From positions 806,001 to 870,000 of the forward strand of contig JAXLRM010000004.1 of NCBI GenBank assembly GCA_046331095.1: a stretch of 64,000 nt of DNA, written 5' to 3'. Positions 54,268 to 63,421 of this stretch are shown in pieces. How positions within the stretch are numbered: position 1 is the stretch's first letter; each line of letters opens with the position of its first letter. Position numbers and translations under genes: made by a program. Below the pieces are notes generated by a model, which saw nothing but the letters and a program-made list of their open reading frames with translations, was not told the origin of the DNA and did not search any database. This DNA comes from JAIBAC01 sp046331095. GTDB lineage: Bacteria; Actinomycetota; Acidimicrobiia; UBA2766.

Positions 54268-54714
54268 GTGCTCTTCGGGGAGTTCAAGCACTCACTCGAC
54301 GACAAGGGGCGCCTCACGATGCCGGCCAAGTTCAGGGATGACCTGGCAAGGGGGCTTTCGATCGTGAGGGGAGAGGAGTACTGCCTCCTGGCGTATCCCG
54401 AGGAGAGTTGGGCACAACGGCGTGACGAGGAGCTGGCCCGTAACCGCGGCACGAGGGCGAACCGGGACATCGCCCGGGCGATCCTCGGAGGTGCGGACAC
54501 GGACCTGCGCCTCGACAAGGCCGGACGCGTCCTGATCAGGGAGAACCTGAGGGAGTACGCAGGGCTCGATCTCGAGAGTGACGTGGTGATAGTCGGCCTC
54601 GGCAACGTCATCGAACTCTGGAATGAGCCAGATTGGATAGAAGCAAGGCAGAGAGGTCTCGACCGAATAGCTAATCGGGATGAGGCTGACCCTGTCGTGG
54701 TTCAGAGTGATTGA
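54268..54714 (+). CDS. mraZ: Transcriptional regulator MraZ
   Basis: The 148-residue protein starts at GTG 54268. FGEFKHSLDDKGRLTMPAKFRDDL and, after about 60 residues, RLDKAGRVLIRENLREYAGL form the two AbrB-like half-domains of MraZ. It binds TGGG repeats at the head of the dcw cluster and represses it; such an array is present upstream. It is the first gene of the division and wall cluster. Confidence 0.95.
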   Translation: MLFGEFKHSLDDKGRLTMPAKFRDDLARGLSIVRGEEYCLLAYPEESWAQRRDEELARNRGTRANRDIARAILGGADTDLRLDKAGRVLIRENLREYAGLDLESDVVIVGLGNVIELWNEPDWIEARQRGLDRIANRDEADPVVVQSD

Positions 54715-54829
54715 AAACAGAGTTGGTTGAGCGAATGCATGGCATTCGGCTCAGCCTCAGTCCCCCGGTGGTTCGGTGGAAGGCCCCTACTCCGCCCGCT
54801 TCTGTCGGATTCCAACCGGGGGGCTGAGG

Positions 54830-55780
54830 GTGAGCCGAACGTTCGGACACCAACCGGTGCTGGTACGCGAGGTTCTCGAGCTTCTGCGCCCTGCCTCGGG
54901 CGGCATGATCGTCGATGCAACCGTGGGAGGCGGTGGTCATGCCCGCGCTCTGCTCTCCTCGCTGGATGAGTCTACCCATTTGTTCGGGATTGACAAGGAC
55001 CAGGCTGCGATAACCGCTGCAGAGAAGGTGCTCGCAGATTACAGTTCACGAGTTGTCCTGAGGCGTGGGGACTTCCGTGACCTGGCTGACTTGGTGGAGC
55101 AGGAGAAGATGACATCGGTACAAGCAGTGCTGGCCGACCTGGGAGTGTCGTCCCCGCAGCTCGACTGGACTGAGCGCGGATTCAGCGTTCACCGCGAGGC
55201 CGCACTCGACATGCGCATGGACGCAGGATCCACCAAGACGGCTGCGGACGTGGTCAACGAGTACAGCGAAGACGCCCTCGCCAGGGTCATATCCCACTAC
55301 GGCGAGGAGCGCTTCGCGCGCAGGATCGCGGCCGCAGTCGTCGCGGCACGGCGAGCACGGCCGATCCGGACCACGACCGAGCTCGCCGCGATCGTGACGG
55401 AGGCGATCCCGGCGGCAACACGCCGCACGGGGCGACACCCGGCGCGCCGTACCTTCCAGGCGATCCGGATCGAGGTCAACGACGAGCTCGGCGCCCTCGG
55501 GTCCCTCCTCGAGGACGCTCCAGGGCTTCTCGCGCCCGGCGGCGTGTTCGCGGTGATCTCGTACCACTCCCTGGAGGACCGGATGGTCAAGAGGGAGATG
55601 CGCCGGCTCGCGACACCGGTTCCGATGCCACGTGGGATGCCCGTCGCGCCCGCTCCGGCCGCATTCGAGCTCGCTACGCCCAAGGCCGTGCGTCCCGCAT
55701 CGTCCGAGCGCGAGGCGAATCCACGCTCCGTGTCGGCCCGCCTGCGAGCGGTCAGGCACCGGGACGGGGTGGCGGCATGA
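54830..55780 (+). CDS. rsmH: 16S rRNA (cytosine-1402-N4)-methyltransferase
   Basis: The protein has 316 residues from GTG 54830, which puts HQPVLVREVLELL at the expected N-terminal position; the frame is open to an upstream ATG-less GTG region. SAM motif DATVGGGGHARALL, LADLGVSSPQLD, RGFSVHREAALDMRMD and SYHSLEDRMVKR are diagnostic. It methylates C1402 of 16S rRNA. It overlaps ftsL by 4 bp. Confidence 0.95.
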   Translation: MSRTFGHQPVLVREVLELLRPASGGMIVDATVGGGGHARALLSSLDESTHLFGIDKDQAAITAAEKVLADYSSRVVLRRGDFRDLADLVEQEKMTSVQAVLADLGVSSPQLDWTERGFSVHREAALDMRMDAGSTKTAADVVNEYSEDALARVISHYGEERFARRIAAAVVAARRARPIRTTTELAAIVTEAIPAATRRTGRHPARRTFQAIRIEVNDELGALGSLLEDAPGLLAPGGVFAVISYHSLEDRMVKREMRRLATPVPMPRGMPVAPAPAAFELATPKAVRPASSEREANPRSVSARLRAVRHRDGVAA

Positions 55781-56223
55781 CCGCACCGTCCCGCGCGCCG
55801 TCGCGGCACCAGGATCCGGGCGACAGCCGCCACCAGCCCAAGCACGCTCGTAGGCCGCGCCTGCGTGACGTCACCGAGCTGAGGCCGCGGCGGCGCAGCC
55901 GCATGGTCCCGTTCGTCGTCACCGTCGTCCTCCTCGCGTTGTTCGGGATCCTCTACGTCCACGTACGTGCAGCTCGCAGTGCCTTCGAGCTGGCACAGAT
56001 CGAGAAGACCGTCCGTGCCAAGCAGGACCAGAACGAGAAGCTGTCGGTCACGAAGGCCTACCTGGAAGCCCCCGAACGCATCCGCCAGGAAGCGACCGGC
56101 CGCCTCCGCATGAAGGCTCCTGCAACGGTGCACTACCTGTCGGGCGGGGAGGTGAGCGGCGCTGGCACCCCCACCTCGGACCCCGACGAGATCCCGCAGG
56201 CCCCGGCCCTCCCACAGCCCTGA
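55777..56223 (+). CDS. ftsL: Cell-division protein FtsL-like
   Basis: The 148-residue bitopic protein starts at ATG overlapping the rsmH stop (ATGA). A basic Pro/Arg-rich cytoplasmic tail of about 42 residues is followed by one membrane helix (VPFVVTVVLLALFGILYVHV), then a coiled-coil-like stretch (FELAQIEKTVRAKQDQNEKLSVTKAYLE) and a Pro-rich end. Sequence is poorly conserved in FtsL; position between rsmH and ftsI and topology support the call. It would bridge FtsB/FtsQ to FtsI-FtsW. Confidence 0.85.
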   Translation: MTAPSRAPSRHQDPGDSRHQPKHARRPRLRDVTELRPRRRSRMVPFVVTVVLLALFGILYVHVRAARSAFELAQIEKTVRAKQDQNEKLSVTKAYLEAPERIRQEATGRLRMKAPATVHYLSGGEVSGAGTPTSDPDEIPQAPALPQP

Positions 56224-56386
56224 GCCGCCACGCCGGCCCAACCGCCCCGGGCACCGGGAGCCGGGCGGCGACGGCTTCCGCCGTACCGGCATCCCCCCCG
56301 AACGCGCGCGTGCGAGGACGCGGCAGGCTGCGCCCGAGACGTGGACCGACGACATCCGGCGCCGCTTCCGTGCATACCGCAAGCGG

Positions 56387-58207
56387 ATGCAGCATTCGGG
56401 CCAGCGGATCGCGAAGACCGAGCTGCGCCGCCAGAGCAGCCGCCGCCTCGCGGTCTTCGCCGTGGTCACGGCGCTGGCGTTCATCGTCGTGGTCGCCAAG
56501 GTCGTCGACCTTCAGGCGCTCTCGCGCGACGACCTGACCGGCAAGGGCGACGCGCAGCGCATCGATCGCACCGAGATCACTCCGCGGCGCGGGGACGTCC
56601 TCGACCGTCACGGCCACGCACTCGCCGTCAGCGTCGACGTCTCGAGCGTCTACGCGACACCGCGCGACATCGCCGACCCCGACCGCGTCGCTCGCGCCCT
56701 CGCGCCCGTACTCGGGATGGCCGAGGCCGATCTGCGCGACAAGCTCGCTTCCGACAGGGGCTTCACCTGGGTCCGGCGCAAGATCGACGACCAGAAGGCC
56801 CAACAGGTGAAGGACCTCCACCTCGACGGCATCGGGCTCGCACCAGAGGCGGATCGGCGCTACCCGTCGGGGATGCTCGCGGCGTCGGTGCTCGGATTCG
56901 CCGACATCGACAACAAGGGCCTCGCCGGCATCGAGCAGCGTTTCGACGCTCAACTCAAGGGCGAACCGGGCGAGCTCGTCATCGAGCGCGATCCTCAAGG
57001 TCGCGCGATCCCGTCGGGTGAGCGCAGCGTCGACCCGGGCCGGCCGGGCACCAACGTGCAGCTCACGATCGACTCCGCCATCCAGCACGAGAGCGAGTCC
57101 GCCCTCGCAGACGCCGTCACGCGGTTCCACGCGAAAGGCGGCGTGGCCGCCGTCATGGATCCGCGTACGGGCGACGTGCTCGCCTACGCGACCGCCCCGA
57201 GCTTCGACCCCAACGACCCCGGCAAGTCCCCGACCGACTCCCTGCGAGCCTGGGGCGTCGGTGACGTCTTCGAGCCGGGCTCGACGTCGAAGGTCGTGAC
57301 GATCGCGGCCGCCCTCGAGGAAGGCTTGGTCACGCCCCAGACACAGATGACCGTGCCGGACCACATCCAGATCTGGGATCGCCAGCTCGCCGACGACGAG
57401 AACCATCCGGCCATCCCGATGTCGGTGCGCCAGATCATCGCGCAGTCGTCCAACGTCGGGACGATCAAGATCGCGATGACGCTCGACGCGAGCCGCCTCG
57501 ACGAGTGGCTGCGGCGCTTCGGTTACGGCACCAAGACCGGCATCGAGCTGCCCGCGGAGTCGCGAGGCATCTACGCCGATCGCAAGGACTGGTCCGGCGT
57601 GAGCGTCGCTTCGTTCGCGATCGGACAAGGCGTCGCCGTGACGCCGCTGCAGATGCTCAGGGTGTACGGCACCATCGCCAACGGTGGGATGCTCGTCGAG
57701 CCGCGTCTCGTGGCCGGCACGGAGAACGCCGACGGCTTCTCCGCCGCGGACAGGCCGGCACAGGTTCGTGTCGTCAGCACCCAGACCGCAGCCGCGATGC
57801 GCGACATGCTCACCGGCGTGGTGTCCGAGGGCACCGGCGCGAAGGCGGCTGTCGAGGGCTACACCGTCGGCGGCAAGACCGGCACCGCCCGCAAGCCGAA
57901 GATCGACGGCAGCGGCTACTACCAGGACAAGCACGTCGCGAGCTTCATCGGGATGGCACCTGCGCAGGATCCCCAGGTGGTCGTGCTCGTCGCCCTGGAC
58001 GAGCCGGACCAGGTTTACGGGGGTCTCACCGCGGCACCTACCTTCTCGCGCATCACCGCGTTCGCGATGAGGGTTCTGCGGGTTCCGCCGAGCCCGCAAC
58101 CCCAGGAGATCGCGGGCCCTCCGCACTACAAGGGGGGCGGGTCGTCGATGGAGGCCTACAAGCCACCGACTCCGCTGCAGATCGACAAGGGCGCCGCGGG
58201 AGGCTGA
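56387..58207 (+). CDS. ftsI: Penicillin-binding protein FtsI (PBP3)
   Basis: The protein has 606 residues from ATG 56387, the first usable start; the frame is open back into the end of ftsL without ATG/GTG/TTG. One membrane helix (AVFAVVTALAFIVVVAKVVDL) precedes the dimerisation domain (GDVLDRHGHALAVS). The transpeptidase domain has STSK (Ser299), SSN and KTG (GGKTGTARKPK). It cross-links septal peptidoglycan together with FtsW. No clear ribosome site precedes the start. Confidence 0.94.
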   Translation: MQHSGQRIAKTELRRQSSRRLAVFAVVTALAFIVVVAKVVDLQALSRDDLTGKGDAQRIDRTEITPRRGDVLDRHGHALAVSVDVSSVYATPRDIADPDRVARALAPVLGMAEADLRDKLASDRGFTWVRRKIDDQKAQQVKDLHLDGIGLAPEADRRYPSGMLAASVLGFADIDNKGLAGIEQRFDAQLKGEPGELVIERDPQGRAIPSGERSVDPGRPGTNVQLTIDSAIQHESESALADAVTRFHAKGGVAAVMDPRTGDVLAYATAPSFDPNDPGKSPTDSLRAWGVGDVFEPGSTSKVVTIAAALEEGLVTPQTQMTVPDHIQIWDRQLADDENHPAIPMSVRQIIAQSSNVGTIKIAMTLDASRLDEWLRRFGYGTKTGIELPAESRGIYADRKDWSGVSVASFAIGQGVAVTPLQMLRVYGTIANGGMLVEPRLVAGTENADGFSAADRPAQVRVVSTQTAAAMRDMLTGVVSEGTGAKAAVEGYTVGGKTGTARKPKIDGSGYYQDKHVASFIGMAPAQDPQVVVLVALDEPDQVYGGLTAAPTFSRITAFAMRVLRVPPSPQPQEIAGPPHYKGGGSSMEAYKPPTPLQIDKGAAGG

Positions 58208-58210
58208 TGG

Positions 58211-59692
58211 TTGAGGTTGTCACTGGTTCGCGACCGCATCGGGGCACCGACGCTGGTCGGCGACGGCACCGTCGAGGTGACCGGCTGCTCGTTCGACTCG
58301 CGTGACGTGGTCGCCGGGGACCTCTTCTGTTGCGTACCCGGCTTCACGGTCGACGGCCACGACTTCGCGGCCGGCGCCGTAGGGCACGGCGCGACCGCGC
58401 TCCTCGTCGAGCGCGAGCTCGACATCGACGTCCCCCAGCTCGTCGTGGGTGCGGTCCGGGCGGCGATGGGGCCTGCCGCGGCGCTGATCTTCGGCGACCC
58501 GTCCGCGGATCTCGACGTCGTCGGTGTGACCGGAACCAACGGCAAGACGACGACGGCCTACATGGTCGAGTCGATCTGCGAGGCGGCAGGCATGCGCGTC
58601 GGCGTGTCGGGCACGATCGAGACGCGGATCGCCGGTGTCGCCGAAGCCGTGCGCCACACGACACCCGAGGCGCCCGAGGTGCAGCGCCTCCTCGCGCGGA
58701 TGCGCGACGCCGGCTGTGTGGTCGCCGTCATGGAGGTGAGCAGCCACGCCCTTCATCAGGGGCGCACCGACGCGGTGCACTATCGGGTCGGCGCGTTCAC
58801 CAACCTGTCCCAGGACCACCTCGACTACCACAGTGACCTCGAGTCGTACTTCGCCGCCAAGGCGATGCTGTTCGCATCAGAGCGCACCGACGTCGCGGTC
58901 CTCAACGTGGGCGACGAGTACGGACGCCGTCTCGCCGCGACGACCGACTGCGCGACCGTCGTGACCTACGAGGTGATCGCCGGTGACGCCGCCGGGAGCG
59001 ACGCCGACGTCAGCGCCCGTGTCACCGGTGTGGCGCCCACCTCGGTGGCGCTCGAGCTCGCCGGACCGTTCGGCTCCACCGATGTCGTGCTCGGTCTCGG
59101 AGGGGCCTTCAACGCAGCCAACGCCGCGTGCGCGGCCGCGTGCGCGGGAGCACTCGGCGTGGACGCCGCCGCGATCGGCGCCGGGCTCTCCGACCTGCGG
59201 GCGGTCCCCGGGCGCTTCGAGCCCGTCGACGCCGGCCAGGACTTCACAGTCGTCGTCGACTACGCGCACACGCCCGACGGTGTCGCGACCGTGCTCGACG
59301 CCGCGCGGGCCGTCGCGACCGGCGCCGTCGTCTGCGTGCTCGGCTGCGGTGGCGACCGCGACCGCGCCAAGCGGCCGCTCATGGCGGCGGCGGCGGCACG
59401 GCGGTCCGACCACGTGGTGGTCACATCCGACAACCCGCGCTCGGAAGACCCGCAGGCGATCGTCGCGGAGATGCTGCCGGGCATGCGCGAGGGGACGGCT
59501 ACATACGAGGTCGAGCTCGACCGCGCCCGCGCGATAGAGCTCGCGATCGGGCGCGCCCGCCCCGGCGACGTCGTCGTGATCGCGGGCAAGGGCCACGAGA
59601 GCGGGCAAGAGGCGGGCGGGACCGTCACCCCCTTCGACGACAGGCTCGTCGCTCGCGACGTCCTGACCCGGGCGGCCGGTGGTGCGGCATGA
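58211..59692 (+). CDS. murE: UDP-MurNAc-L-Ala-D-Glu:meso-diaminopimelate ligase
   Basis: The 493-residue enzyme starts at TTG 3 bp after the ftsI stop. ATP site GVTGTNGKTTTAYMVE (about residue 105), TTPEAPEVQRLL, VMEVSSHALHQGR, YAHTPDG and the SDNPRSEDP motif are present. DNPR marks meso-diaminopimelate specificity over lysine. It adds the third stem-peptide residue in the cytoplasm. It overlaps mraY by 4 bp, so murF is missing at its usual place. Confidence 0.95.
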   Translation: MRLSLVRDRIGAPTLVGDGTVEVTGCSFDSRDVVAGDLFCCVPGFTVDGHDFAAGAVGHGATALLVERELDIDVPQLVVGAVRAAMGPAAALIFGDPSADLDVVGVTGTNGKTTTAYMVESICEAAGMRVGVSGTIETRIAGVAEAVRHTTPEAPEVQRLLARMRDAGCVVAVMEVSSHALHQGRTDAVHYRVGAFTNLSQDHLDYHSDLESYFAAKAMLFASERTDVAVLNVGDEYGRRLAATTDCATVVTYEVIAGDAAGSDADVSARVTGVAPTSVALELAGPFGSTDVVLGLGGAFNAANAACAAACAGALGVDAAAIGAGLSDLRAVPGRFEPVDAGQDFTVVVDYAHTPDGVATVLDAARAVATGAVVCVLGCGGDRDRAKRPLMAAAAARRSDHVVVTSDNPRSEDPQAIVAEMLPGMREGTATYEVELDRARAIELAIGRARPGDVVVIAGKGHESGQEAGGTVTPFDDRLVARDVLTRAAGGAA

Positions 59693-60750
59693 TCCAGGTA
59701 CTCATGGCGGCGTTGACCGCGGGTCTGCTCACCCTCGTCGTGACGCCGTTCTTCATCCGCTTCTTGCGATCGCGTGGTGTGGGCCAGGAGATCCGCGAGG
59801 ACGGGCCCGGCACGCACCACGTCAAGCGGGGCACCCCGACGATGGGCGGCGTGGTGATCCTGATCTCGGTGGTCGCCGCGTACGTGCTCGCGCACGCGCC
59901 GGTGTGGTCGACGCCGCGTCCGATCAGTTACCGGGCCCTGCTCGTCCTCTTCGGGGGATGCGGCATGGGCTTGCTCGGGTTCCTCGACGACTTCCTGAAG
60001 TACCGCAACCAGCGCTCGCTGGGGTTGAACAAGACCGCGAAGATCGTCGGTCAGGTCGCGATCGCGATCGTGTTCGCGATCCTCGCGTTGCGCTACACGG
60101 GGGTCTCCACGGCGGTCAGCTTCGTACGGCCGACAGCGCTCGTGCTGCCGGTGGGGCTGTTCGTGGTCCTGGTCCTGCTGCTCTTCGCGGGGGCGTCCAA
60201 CGGGGTCAACCTGACCGACGGCCTCGACGGCCTCGCGGCGGGTTCTGCGAACTTCGTGTTCGCGGCGTTCGTGCTCGTGGCGTTCTGGCAGTTCCGCCAC
60301 CCGGCGTTCTACTTCCCCGACCTCGTGGCGCAGGGTCTCGAGCCACAGATCCTCGACCTCGCCGTCGTCGCGGCCGCGTTCATGGGCGCGTGCGTGGGCT
60401 TCTTGTGGTGGAACACGAACCCGGCGCGGATCTTCATGGGCGACACCGGATCCCTCGGCCTCGGTGGCGCGCTCGCCGCGCTCGCGGTGCTGACCAACAC
60501 CGAGTTGCTCCTGTTGGTGATCGGCGGTCTCTTCGTGGTCGAGACCGTCTCGGTCATCGTCCAGGTGTTCAGCTTCCGCGTGTTCGGTCGCCGCGTGTTC
60601 AAGATGGCGCCGATCCACCACCACTTCGAGATGATCGACTGGCCCGAGATGACGATCATCGTGCGCTTCTGGATCATCTCGGCGATCTTCGTGACCGCGG
60701 GGATGGGCATCTTCTACTCGGATTGGCTCAGGTTCGGGGCAGTGGAGTGA
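59689..60750 (+). CDS. mraY: Phospho-MurNAc-pentapeptide translocase
   Basis: The 353-residue polytopic membrane enzyme starts at ATG overlapping the murE stop. Motifs GTPTMGG, FLDDFLKYRNQRSLGL, NLTDGLDGLAAG, FMGDTGSLGLGG and IHHHFEM are all present. It makes lipid I by transferring phospho-MurNAc-pentapeptide to undecaprenyl phosphate. It overlaps murD by 4 bp. Confidence 0.96.
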   Translation: MIQVLMAALTAGLLTLVVTPFFIRFLRSRGVGQEIREDGPGTHHVKRGTPTMGGVVILISVVAAYVLAHAPVWSTPRPISYRALLVLFGGCGMGLLGFLDDFLKYRNQRSLGLNKTAKIVGQVAIAIVFAILALRYTGVSTAVSFVRPTALVLPVGLFVVLVLLLFAGASNGVNLTDGLDGLAAGSANFVFAAFVLVAFWQFRHPAFYFPDLVAQGLEPQILDLAVVAAAFMGACVGFLWWNTNPARIFMGDTGSLGLGGALAALAVLTNTELLLLVIGGLFVVETVSVIVQVFSFRVFGRRVFKMAPIHHHFEMIDWPEMTIIVRFWIISAIFVTAGMGIFYSDWLRFGAVE

Positions 60751-62165
60751 CGGCGGGCGCAGTTGACAGCGAGAAGGCCCTCGTGGTCGGCATCGGGCTG
60801 TCGGGGGTGGCCGCGGCCAGACACCTGGCGGCCGCGGGCACCGCGGTCGTCGCGTGCGACGACGAACACGGTGACGCGGTCGTGCGCCGCAGCGAGGAGC
60901 TCACCGAGCTCGGTGTCGACGTCCGCCTCGGTCGTGGGTTCGGCGCCGGCGCTCCCGACGACGTCGCTGCCGGCACCGGCGCGTTGCTCGCGGGGGTCGA
61001 TCTCGTGGTGGCCAGCCCCGGTGTGGCACCGCGCCACCCGCTGGTCGCCGCCGCGGTGGCGGCAGGCCTGCGCGTGTGGAGCGAGGTGGAGCTCGCCGCC
61101 CACGTGGCCGCCGCCGACATCGTCGCCGTGACCGGGACGAACGGCAAGACCACCGTGACGACGGCCATCGGGCAGGTCCTCGGCGACTCGGGGATGCCGG
61201 TGGCCACGTGCGGCAACATCGGCACCCCGATGATCGAGGTGGCGGCCGAGCTGTCTTCCGACGCGGTCCTCGTGGTCGAGGTCTCGTCGTTCCAGCTCAC
61301 GCTGACCGATTCGTTCCGGGCCCGTGTCGGCGTGCTGCTCAACGTGACCGAGGATCACCTCGACTGGCACCGCAGCTTCGCCGAGTACGCGGGCGCCAAG
61401 GCGCGCGTGTGGGCCAACCAGAGCGCGACCGATCTCGCCGTGGGCAACGCCGAGGACCGGACCGTGTCGGAGCTGCTCCGCGGTGCCCGCGGGCGGCACG
61501 CGACGTTCAGCGCGGGCGTCCCCGCCGCCGTTGGGGCCGGCTACCTGGACGGGCGCCTCGTCCTACGCGGGAGCGCGTACGGCGACGCCGACGTCATGGC
61601 TGCCGCCGCGCTCGCCGATGCGTCTCCCGCAGGCCGCGCCAACGCCGCAGCCGTGGCGTGCGTGTGCGCCGAGCTCGGCGTGTTCCCCGACGCCCTGGCG
61701 GAGTCCCTCGCCGTCTTCCGCCCCCCTGCGCATCGCCTCGAGGATCTCGGCGTGTGGCAGGGGATCCGCTTCGTCGACGACTCCAAGGCGACCAACCCCG
61801 CGGCCGCCCTCGCGGCGCTGGCCGCCTTCGACCGTGTGGTGCTCCTCGCAGGCGGTCACAACAAGGGTCTCGATCTCGGCGTCCTCACCCGGGCGGCGGA
61901 CCGTCTCGTCGCGGTCGTGGCGATCGGGGACGCAGCCGGGGAGGTCGCGGAAGCCTTCGCGAACACGGGTAGCCCCGTGGAGACGGCCGCCTCGATGCAT
62001 GATGCTGTCGGCGCCGCCATCGCGAGCGCCGCGGACGGCGACGTGGTCCTGCTCTCGCCGGCATGCGCGAGCTTCGACTGGTACTCGGGCTACGCGGAGC
62101 GAGGCGACGACTTCGCCACCGCGGTGGCCGCGAGGACGGGACTCGACACAGGAATGACCCGTTGA
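60747..62165 (+). CDS. murD: UDP-MurNAc-L-alanine:D-glutamate ligase
   Basis: The 472-residue enzyme starts at GTG overlapping the mraY stop (GTGA). VVGIGLSGVAAARHL opens the UDP-binding domain, VTGTNGKTTVTTAIG is the ATP loop, and VEVSSFQL, NVTEDHLDWH, FVDDSKATNP and LLAGGHNKGLDL follow in MurD order. It adds D-Glu as the second stem residue. It shares TTGA with the proposed ftsW start. Confidence 0.95.
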   Translation: MTAGAVDSEKALVVGIGLSGVAAARHLAAAGTAVVACDDEHGDAVVRRSEELTELGVDVRLGRGFGAGAPDDVAAGTGALLAGVDLVVASPGVAPRHPLVAAAVAAGLRVWSEVELAAHVAAADIVAVTGTNGKTTVTTAIGQVLGDSGMPVATCGNIGTPMIEVAAELSSDAVLVVEVSSFQLTLTDSFRARVGVLLNVTEDHLDWHRSFAEYAGAKARVWANQSATDLAVGNAEDRTVSELLRGARGRHATFSAGVPAAVGAGYLDGRLVLRGSAYGDADVMAAAALADASPAGRANAAAVACVCAELGVFPDALAESLAVFRPPAHRLEDLGVWQGIRFVDDSKATNPAAALAALAAFDRVVLLAGGHNKGLDLGVLTRAADRLVAVVAIGDAAGEVAEAFANTGSPVETAASMHDAVGAAIASAADGDVVLLSPACASFDWYSGYAERGDDFATAVAARTGLDTGMTR

Positions 62166-63421
62166 GACGTGCGACCGATGCGACCGAACGCCATACAGGT
62201 GAACGCAGCGGGGTGACTGCAACCGGCACGTTGACACCGGGGGAGCGGGTGCGGCGCCTCGCCCGGTCGGGCACCACGCCGCTGTGGCTCCTGGTGGGAC
62301 TGATCGTCACCTTCGGCCTCGTCATGACCCTGTCGGCGTCGTTGGTCTACGCGCTCGACTCGACCGGGTCGGCCTACACGGTGTTCGTGCGCCAGGCGCT
62401 CTGGGTCGCGGCGGGCGTCGTCGCGATGCTCGCCTGTGCCGCGATCCCCTACCAGAAGTGGACCCGCTGGGTGCCCGTGATCGTCGTCTTGGTCTTCGCG
62501 CTCCTGGTCATGGTGAAGGTCCCGGGGCTCGGCATCAGCGTCAACGGAGCGCGGCGCTGGGTCGGTTGGGGTCCGATCCGCCTCCAGGCGTCGGAGTTCG
62601 CGAAGTTCGGGTTCCTGATCGTGGCCGCCGCGCTCCTCGCCCGGAAGCGGAGGCTGCTGCACGACCCGGTCAACGCGGTCGTTCCCGTCGTGTTCCCGCT
62701 GTGGATGGGTGTGGCGCTGCTGGTGATGCTCGAACCCGACCTCGGCACCACGCTCGTGATCACCTCGATCTGCTTCCTTCTCCTCTTCGTCGCCGGGGTG
62801 AGGCTGCGGCTGATGGGGATGCTCGGCGCGATCGGCGTGGTGGGAGTCACCGTGCTCGCCTACATCGAGCCGTACCGCCGCGCGCGGATGCTCAGCTTCA
62901 TCAATCCCTTCGAGGATCCGCAGGGCGGTGGGTACCAGGTCGTCCAGGGCATGATCGCCATGGGCTCGGGCGGCCTGAGCGGGGTCGGACTGGGAGCGTC
63001 GCGCCAGAAGTGGATGTTCCTGCCGAATGCCCACACCGACTTCATCTTCGCGGTGATCGGCGAGGAGCTCGGGATGGCGGGTTCGCTCGTGCTCCTGCTG
63101 CTGCTCTTTCTGCTCGTCGCGTACTGCGCGCGTGCCGCGCGGCGGGCGCCGGACCTGTTCGGCACACTCGTGGCAAGTGGCGTCGCCTGCTGGATCGCGG
63201 TGCAGACGCTGCTCAACATCGGCGCCGTCACCGCTGTGCTGCCGATCACGGGTGTGCCGCTGCCGCTCGTGTCCGTGGGCGGCTCGAACATCCTCGTGCT
63301 CCTCGCATCGCTCGGGATCGTGATCAACATCGCGCGTCAAGGCGACCTCGAGGTCGCACGCTCCGAGTACCGGCGCCGGCGCTCGCGCCGCACTGCCGAG
63401 GCCGTCCACGATGCCGTCTGA
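62162..63421 (+). CDS. ftsW: SEDS peptidoglycan polymerase FtsW
   Basis: The protein has 419 residues if read from TTG 62162, which overlaps the murD stop like its neighbours; GTG 62213 (402 residues) is a good alternative. Ten hydrophobic segments and SEDS motifs are present: GARRWVGWGPIRLQASEFAKFG, LEPDLGTTLVI, NAHTDFIFAVIGEELG and PITGVPLPLVSVGGSN. It polymerises septal glycan from lipid II with FtsI. Confidence 0.95.
   Translation: MRRATDATERHTGERSGVTATGTLTPGERVRRLARSGTTPLWLLVGLIVTFGLVMTLSASLVYALDSTGSAYTVFVRQALWVAAGVVAMLACAAIPYQKWTRWVPVIVVLVFALLVMVKVPGLGISVNGARRWVGWGPIRLQASEFAKFGFLIVAAALLARKRRLLHDPVNAVVPVVFPLWMGVALLVMLEPDLGTTLVITSICFLLLFVAGVRLRLMGMLGAIGVVGVTVLAYIEPYRRARMLSFINPFEDPQGGGYQVVQGMIAMGSGGLSGVGLGASRQKWMFLPNAHTDFIFAVIGEELGMAGSLVLLLLLFLLVAYCARAARRAPDLFGTLVASGVACWIAVQTLLNIGAVTAVLPITGVPLPLVSVGGSNILVLLASLGIVINIARQGDLEVARSEYRRRRSRRTAEAVHDAV

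Noticed and set aside
54836..54846. CGAACGTTCG near the rsmH start as an SOS box
   Set aside because: The half-sites abut with no 4-base spacer, so it does not fit the LexA consensus.
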